From Bacteroidales bacterium (GTDB lineage: Bacteria > Bacteroidota > Bacteroidia > Bacteroidales > P3), in contig JAGAYN010000023.1 in NCBI GenBank assembly GCA_017940465.1, positions 1 to 64,000 on the forward strand: 64,000 nucleotides of DNA, given 5' to 3'. How positions within the stretch are numbered: the first letter of the stretch is position 1; every line of letters starts with the position of its first letter. A model generated the notes under the pieces. That model did no database searches and was not told the DNA's origin. It saw nothing but the letters and a program-made list of their open reading frames with translations. Below are positions 59,867-64,000 of this stretch, piece by piece. The translations under genes and the position numbers were made by a program.

Positions 59867-60938
59867 GCGTGTCATCATCTGGGACACGGGCGAGATAGAC
59901 CTGATAGAGGGGAGGCAGATAGGGGGCATTGCCGTGCAGATGTACTTCTGGGCGCAGACGTTTGTCGAGCATGGCTGGGAGGTGTACTCCTTCGCAGAGA
60001 ACGCAAGGCAGCGGGTGGTGAAGGAAGGTATCACTTTCCTCCCCAAGCGGAACGTTCTGCGCATCAACCTGCTCTTGGAATGGTGGGACGCCCTGAAGAC
60101 CATCGCCGCGATTCATCCCGACCTGATCATCTACCGTGGTGCTAACCGTGCGCTCTACCCCTTGGCAAAGGTGGCAAGGCTCTTCGGAAGGAAGCTGGTG
60201 ATGTTCGGAGCCAGCGACGTGAACTTCGAGCCGGGCAAGGAACTGGTGGGCTCGGAGGTCAACCGAAAGATGTATCACCGTGCCATTAAGCATATCCCAT
60301 ACTTCGTTGTCCAGAACCAGCATCAGCACGACACCCTGTTGCAGAACTACGGCAAGGAGAGTCTTGTGCGCTTCAATATCTGGGGCGAAGTGAGGCAGAA
60401 GCCGGAAGATGACGTGCCACAGAGCGATGCGGTATGGGTGGCCAACTTCCGCACACTGAAAAGAGCGGAATGGGTGTTGGATGCGGCAGAGAAACTGCCA
60501 GAATATAAGTTTGTGCTGGCAGGCGGCCCATCGGGTGACGGGAAGTATTATCAGGAAATGAAGAACCGTTCGGAAGTCCTGGAGAACTTGGACTTCTTGG
60601 GCTCGCGTTCGTTCTTCTACACTTGTGAGCTGGTGGCACGTTCGAAGGTGCTGCTCTGCACCTCTACCTTTGAGGGTTTCCCCAATACCTTCCTTCAGGC
60701 ATGGGTTCACGGACCGCCGGTCATCTCAACGGTGGATCCCAGTGGGATTATCAGCAGGTACCACCTTGGGGAGGTCGTAAACACGGAAGAGGAACTTGCG
60801 GCTGCATTGAAGCACATCCTGGATGATAAGGAGTATTATGAGCAGTTGCGGCAGAACGTGAATGCGTTCTTCAAGGAGAATTATTCTTCCGAAGCAGGAT
60901 ATAACAATATAATACAGTATGTCTATGAGCAAGATTAA
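59850..60938 (+). CDS. Glycosyltransferase family 4 protein
   Basis: 362 residues, GT-B fold. N-terminal acceptor domain with IDLIEGRQIGGIAVQMYFW. The C-terminal donor domain is VWVANFRTLKRAEWVLDAA, FVLAGGPSGDGKYY and the EX7E-like LCTSTFEGFPNTFLQAW. It is the only clear capsule glycosyltransferase in the window. Start and end overlap both neighbours, so it is part of a tight operon. Confidence 0.87.
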   Translation: MKQRNKRVIIWDTGEIDLIEGRQIGGIAVQMYFWAQTFVEHGWEVYSFAENARQRVVKEGITFLPKRNVLRINLLLEWWDALKTIAAIHPDLIIYRGANRALYPLAKVARLFGRKLVMFGASDVNFEPGKELVGSEVNRKMYHRAIKHIPYFVVQNQHQHDTLLQNYGKESLVRFNIWGEVRQKPEDDVPQSDAVWVANFRTLKRAEWVLDAAEKLPEYKFVLAGGPSGDGKYYQEMKNRSEVLENLDFLGSRSFFYTCELVARSKVLLCTSTFEGFPNTFLQAWVHGPPVISTVDPSGIISRYHLGEVVNTEEELAAALKHILDDKEYYEQLRQNVNAFFKENYSSEAGYNNIIQYVYEQD

Positions 60939-61458
60939 ATACATTTTTCATAGAATCAGTCTCTTCTATTGGCGTTTTGTGGCTTCGCCTGAGAAATATG
61001 CCCGTCACTTGGGCGTGAAAATAGGTAAGCATTGTTTCATATCTACCCGTGAATGGAGTAACGAGCCATATCTCATCACCATTGGCGACAACGTGCAGGT
61101 GACTCGTTGTGTATCAATACATACGCATGGGGGGGGCAATTCTATCAGGAAGGAGCACCCCGACTTTGACGTGTTCGGTAAGGTGGTAATCGAGGACTGG
61201 GCTTACATCGGAGCCTATTCCCATATCATGCCGGGCGTGACCATAGGGGAAGGGGCTTTGGTGGCAGCAGGAAGCATCGTTACCAAGTCAGTGGCACCAC
61301 ATACTGTTGTGGGCGGCAATCCGGCAAGGGTAATCCGTACCACCGAGGAGTACTACGAGGAAAACAAGAAATACAACGTCGGGACAAAGAAGATGAGTAC
61401 AGAGGAAAAGAAACGGTACTTGCTTTCATTGCCCGAGGAAATGTTTATCAAGAAATAG
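60919..61458 (+). CDS. Left-handed beta-helix acyltransferase
   Basis: 179 residues; ATG 60925 is an alternative. Hexapeptide repeats around GDNVQVTRCVSIHTHGG, VIEDWAYIGAYSHIMPGV and IGEGALVAAGSIVTKSVAPH end in VVGGNPARVIR, the classical maltose-acetyltransferase-like O-acetyltransferase ending. The catalytic His is in HTHGG. It likely O-acetylates a sugar of the repeat unit. It overlaps the glycosyltransferase by 20 bases. Confidence 0.86.
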   Translation: MSMSKIKYIFHRISLFYWRFVASPEKYARHLGVKIGKHCFISTREWSNEPYLITIGDNVQVTRCVSIHTHGGGNSIRKEHPDFDVFGKVVIEDWAYIGAYSHIMPGVTIGEGALVAAGSIVTKSVAPHTVVGGNPARVIRTTEEYYEENKKYNVGTKKMSTEEKKRYLLSLPEEMFIKK

Positions 61459-61462
61459 TTTT

Positions 61463-63982
61463 ATGGCTACTATTCAGGTGTTCATAGCTTCTTCATCGCG
61501 CGACACGGGACATGAGCGTCTCGTGGTGAGCGATGCTGTGCGCAAGCTCAGTGAGCAGTATGAGACGCAGGGCTACCGTGTGCGGCTTGGATGCTGGGAA
61601 GACTTCACGCCTGAATATAGCGGCACTCGCAAACAGACTGAGTACAATGAACAGTTGATAGCAAAGAGTCAGGTCTTTATCGCTTTGTTCCGCTCCGTCT
61701 GTGGGCAATATTCACAGGAGGAGGTGCACTACTGGCAAAGCCTGGGTAATGAGCCTTTCGTGCTTGACATTCAGGATACGTCGGTGGATAAGACCGCGGT
61801 GAGCAACTTCGTGGCAAGTTGCGGTCTTAGCACCCTTCAGGTGCAAACAGATGATGATATTGTGGCTGCGGTCGTCCGGATGGTGGATGATTATATCAGC
61901 GGTCATCCTGCTGACGGACATATTGAAACAGCTCCTGTAAAAAAGGTGTATGCTACCATTCCTTATGACCGTAAGGAGGAGCGGCTTCCTGTGAGCCACA
62001 TTGTGCGAAGCCTTGATGACATGGCTGAAAGCCGGTTGCACCTGCGTTGCCGCCTGATGGTGCTGAACTCTGCTCAATTGGTAAGTAGCGATTATTATGC
62101 CGCCATTCTGAAAGACCACCTCAACCATGACGAGGAGGCAGAAGTGCTGACGGCCGTGCACTATAGCGTTTCCCTGCACCGTCCTGAAGTGGCCTTGTAT
62201 TACAACTATTACGACCAGATTCTCGACAATCACCCGGAAGTAAAGAGCGCCATCAACAACGCAGGTCTGTTCAACGAGCCATTCGACGGTGTGCAGCGTG
62301 TCCGTTATAACCTACTGAAATGGATTCTCAGACAATCGGTGCTTCGCATTGACCTGGGAGCCGGTATCTGCGTCAAGGAAGGCTGGTTCTTCTTCTATGG
62401 ACTGCCAGTCATTGCGCTCTCGGAAATAGGGATCTCGGCCACAACAGAAGCGGCACAAACTGCAGAACTTATCAAGCGGCTCTCGTTTGCCGTCCTTGAT
62501 GCTGACGGCAGTCATCTTGTGGGTGCGGATGGGAATCTTGAGGTGGATGACATCGATGCAGAGATAGACAAGGCTGACACGATCATCAACGCTGCCCAAG
62601 AGATAGAACAAGCGGCAACGGAACGAAAAAGAACACTGCTCAACACGATAGCAGGAGCCATAGATGCTATCTTGACAGCAGGTGTCACCCACGATAATAT
62701 TGCAAAGCTGATGGTCCTGATAGAGCGCAAGGAGCGTTTGCAGACAGAACTGTCAATAGAGTCACGCGAGATTCTGCGGACGCAGATGCTCGTGGTACAG
62801 GTGCACGATACCTATACCGTTCTTTTCCAGACGACAGGTATAAATATAGATAGGCAGTACCTGAAAGTGGCAGAGACGGCAGACCATTACGGTATTGTAG
62901 ATCCGACAGCTGAGATGATGCGTATGAACTATGCCAACTACCTCAGCCGTCAAAACAGGAACGGTGAGGCCATCAGGATGTATGAGACGGTGATGACGCG
63001 CTTGGATAGCCTTGACGACCGCTCTGAACTGTACCGCTATTATATCGTGCATCTCTACGTTACCTATATCAACCACCTTGCGTTCCTTGCCGAGAAAGCG
63101 CGTGCTACAGCAGCCATCGCAAGGCTGGACGGAATGATGGCAAGGTGGAAGAACTATGGACTTTCAGATCTTGAGCGTACTGCCAACCGCAGTCGCCTGA
63201 TGGCCTGTAAGCTGAGGATAAGACCAATACAGGAGGGCGTAACGCAGTTGCTCAATGAAGCCTTGCTTATTTACAAACATGCATTGAGTCTGCCGGAAGA
63301 AGCTTTCGACTCCTTTATCCGTGATGAGATCTTTTGCGACCTGCCTATCTGCATTGCCAGCACCCTGATGGATGCGCTGCAAAATGGAGTAAGGTTGAAT
63401 GAGAAGCAGGTGGGGCATAATGTGACGAGGTGCCTTGAAAATGTCATACGCTTCACATACCGTTATCCGAATGACATATCCTGCCTCACCTATCGGGGAA
63501 ATGCCTTTCACGACCTTGGCTTCTTCTATTCTAATACTGTAGGCGACCAGCAGGCTGCACGACGTTATTGTAAGGAGGCCTTGGACGTAAGGGAAAGGAT
63601 ATATACCCTGACTCAAAATCCCAATGACCAGTATGACGTGGCACAGACATTATTGTTGTTGGGGGCTACATACGTCAATGACCGACGTGAGCCATTGACA
63701 ATAGATGAACGCGATGAAGCTCTTGGCTATGCCGACAGGTGTCTGGCCATCTATGCTGACCTGAACAAGGAGCATTATCTCGAACAGGACACCCGCTACT
63801 ATGAGGCGTTACAGCTCAAAGGCAGTATCTTATATGCAAGCGGTGGCACGGGAAAGGCGATAGGTCTAACCTTGTTGAAGCAGGTGCGGGACTGGGATGT
63901 GGCACACCCCGAGAACACCTACCACGGCACCTTTCAGGAAGTGGCTGGAAGTATTCTGAAGGCAGAGGGTTGGATTGGGTGA
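61463..63982 (+). CDS. DUF4062-like protein with C-terminal TPR repeats
   Basis: 839 residues. Residues 1-135 show a DUF4062/TIR-like fold: QVFIASSSRDTGHERLVVSD, GYRVRLGCWEDFTPEYSG, SQVFIALFRSVCGQYSQEEV. The middle (140-480) is helical with a likely coiled coil near IEQAATERKRTLL. From about 490 there are tetratricopeptide repeats, for example YANYLSRQNRNGEAIRMYE and DLGFFYSNTVGDQQAARRY. No P-loop NTPase was found, so it is not a STAND protein. It starts 4 bases after the acyltransferase, so it shares the capsule transcript. Related N-termini occur in signalling and immunity proteins. Confidence 0.7.
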   Translation: MATIQVFIASSSRDTGHERLVVSDAVRKLSEQYETQGYRVRLGCWEDFTPEYSGTRKQTEYNEQLIAKSQVFIALFRSVCGQYSQEEVHYWQSLGNEPFVLDIQDTSVDKTAVSNFVASCGLSTLQVQTDDDIVAAVVRMVDDYISGHPADGHIETAPVKKVYATIPYDRKEERLPVSHIVRSLDDMAESRLHLRCRLMVLNSAQLVSSDYYAAILKDHLNHDEEAEVLTAVHYSVSLHRPEVALYYNYYDQILDNHPEVKSAINNAGLFNEPFDGVQRVRYNLLKWILRQSVLRIDLGAGICVKEGWFFFYGLPVIALSEIGISATTEAAQTAELIKRLSFAVLDADGSHLVGADGNLEVDDIDAEIDKADTIINAAQEIEQAATERKRTLLNTIAGAIDAILTAGVTHDNIAKLMVLIERKERLQTELSIESREILRTQMLVVQVHDTYTVLFQTTGINIDRQYLKVAETADHYGIVDPTAEMMRMNYANYLSRQNRNGEAIRMYETVMTRLDSLDDRSELYRYYIVHLYVTYINHLAFLAEKARATAAIARLDGMMARWKNYGLSDLERTANRSRLMACKLRIRPIQEGVTQLLNEALLIYKHALSLPEEAFDSFIRDEIFCDLPICIASTLMDALQNGVRLNEKQVGHNVTRCLENVIRFTYRYPNDISCLTYRGNAFHDLGFFYSNTVGDQQAARRYCKEALDVRERIYTLTQNPNDQYDVAQTLLLLGATYVNDRREPLTIDERDEALGYADRCLAIYADLNKEHYLEQDTRYYEALQLKGSILYASGGTGKAIGLTLLKQVRDWDVAHPENTYHGTFQEVAGSILKAEGWIG

Positions 63983-64000
63983 GAAGGAGAGATTGTAAAA

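Noticed and set aside
1..64000. CRISPR arrays, rRNA genes and complete tRNA genes
   Set aside because: I looked for regularly spaced repeats, rRNA-like sequence and cloverleaf genes and found none; the only tRNA-like item is the incomplete segment at 45301.

Overview
The window is a chromosomal segment of a Bacteroidota bacterium, most likely of the order Bacteroidales. The evidence is a complete porP-gldKLMN type IX secretion (T9SS) cluster, proteins ending in T9SS C-terminal sorting domains, a TamL-type lipoprotein, the archaeal/eukaryal-type ProS, a UpxY-type antiterminator at the head of a capsule locus, and repeated promoters of the Bacteroidota form TTTG/TTG-N18-21-TAnnTTTG. The core half is GC-rich. 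GC falls clearly in the capsule region, most strongly around 49.5-55.4 kb.

Layout. (1) 1-3.7 kb: tail of an upstream gene, LD-carboxypeptidase, a DUF7033/deacetylase-like protein, KdsC phosphatase and an RlpA-like protein. (2) 3.8-10.9 kb: T9SS operon porP-gldK-gldL-gldM-gldN, then a second gldN copy behind a perfect terminator hairpin. (3) 11.0-16.7 kb, minus strand: lipoprotein, miaB, PASTA protein, T9SS cargo protein, rluD. (4) 16.8-31.1 kb, plus strand: rlmB, a 3936-residue T9SS surface protein, and tilS overlapping its stop codon. (5) 31.1-37.8 kb, minus strand: outer-membrane barrel protein, waaA, tamL, an EamA transporter, and a T9SS plug protein. (6) proS, ending in a strong hairpin. 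(7) 39.6 kb to the end: capsule/exopolysaccharide locus.

The capsule locus starts with a UpxY antiterminator. It then shows a deletion scar (fragments of what look like UDP-L-FucNAc synthesis genes), a UDP-glucuronate 4-epimerase, a small convergent gene with a highly structured leader, an ISL3 element with a perfect 8-bp target duplication, and a frameshifted IS30 transposase. After the IS cluster come UDP-GlcNAc 4-epimerase and UDP-GalNAc dehydrogenase (giving UDP-GalNAcA), a beta-helix lipoprotein, a Wzx flippase, a cytidylyltransferase-oxidoreductase fusion with an SDR and a LicD transferase, a Wzy-like polymerase, a deacetylase-like protein, a frameshifted MBOAT acyltransferase with its SGNH partner (also frameshifted, at a T7 tract), a TupA-type ATP-grasp protein, a GT4 glycosyltransferase, a hexapeptide acyltransferase, and a DUF4062-like/TPR protein. 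Together they suggest a Wzx/Wzy-made acidic polysaccharide carrying GalNAcA/GalA-type sugars, probably with polyol-phosphate and O-acyl groups that may switch on and off.

Strongest candidates for something undescribed: the compact gene at 42.18-42.57 kb (promoter, 130-nt multi-branched leader, 48-codon ORF, terminator); the CDP-polyol-like fusion module at 51.1-53.9 kb; the DUF4062-TPR protein at 61.5-64.0 kb; and the terminator lying directly against the second gldN start codon. All product names come from motif reading and gene context. No database search was run.
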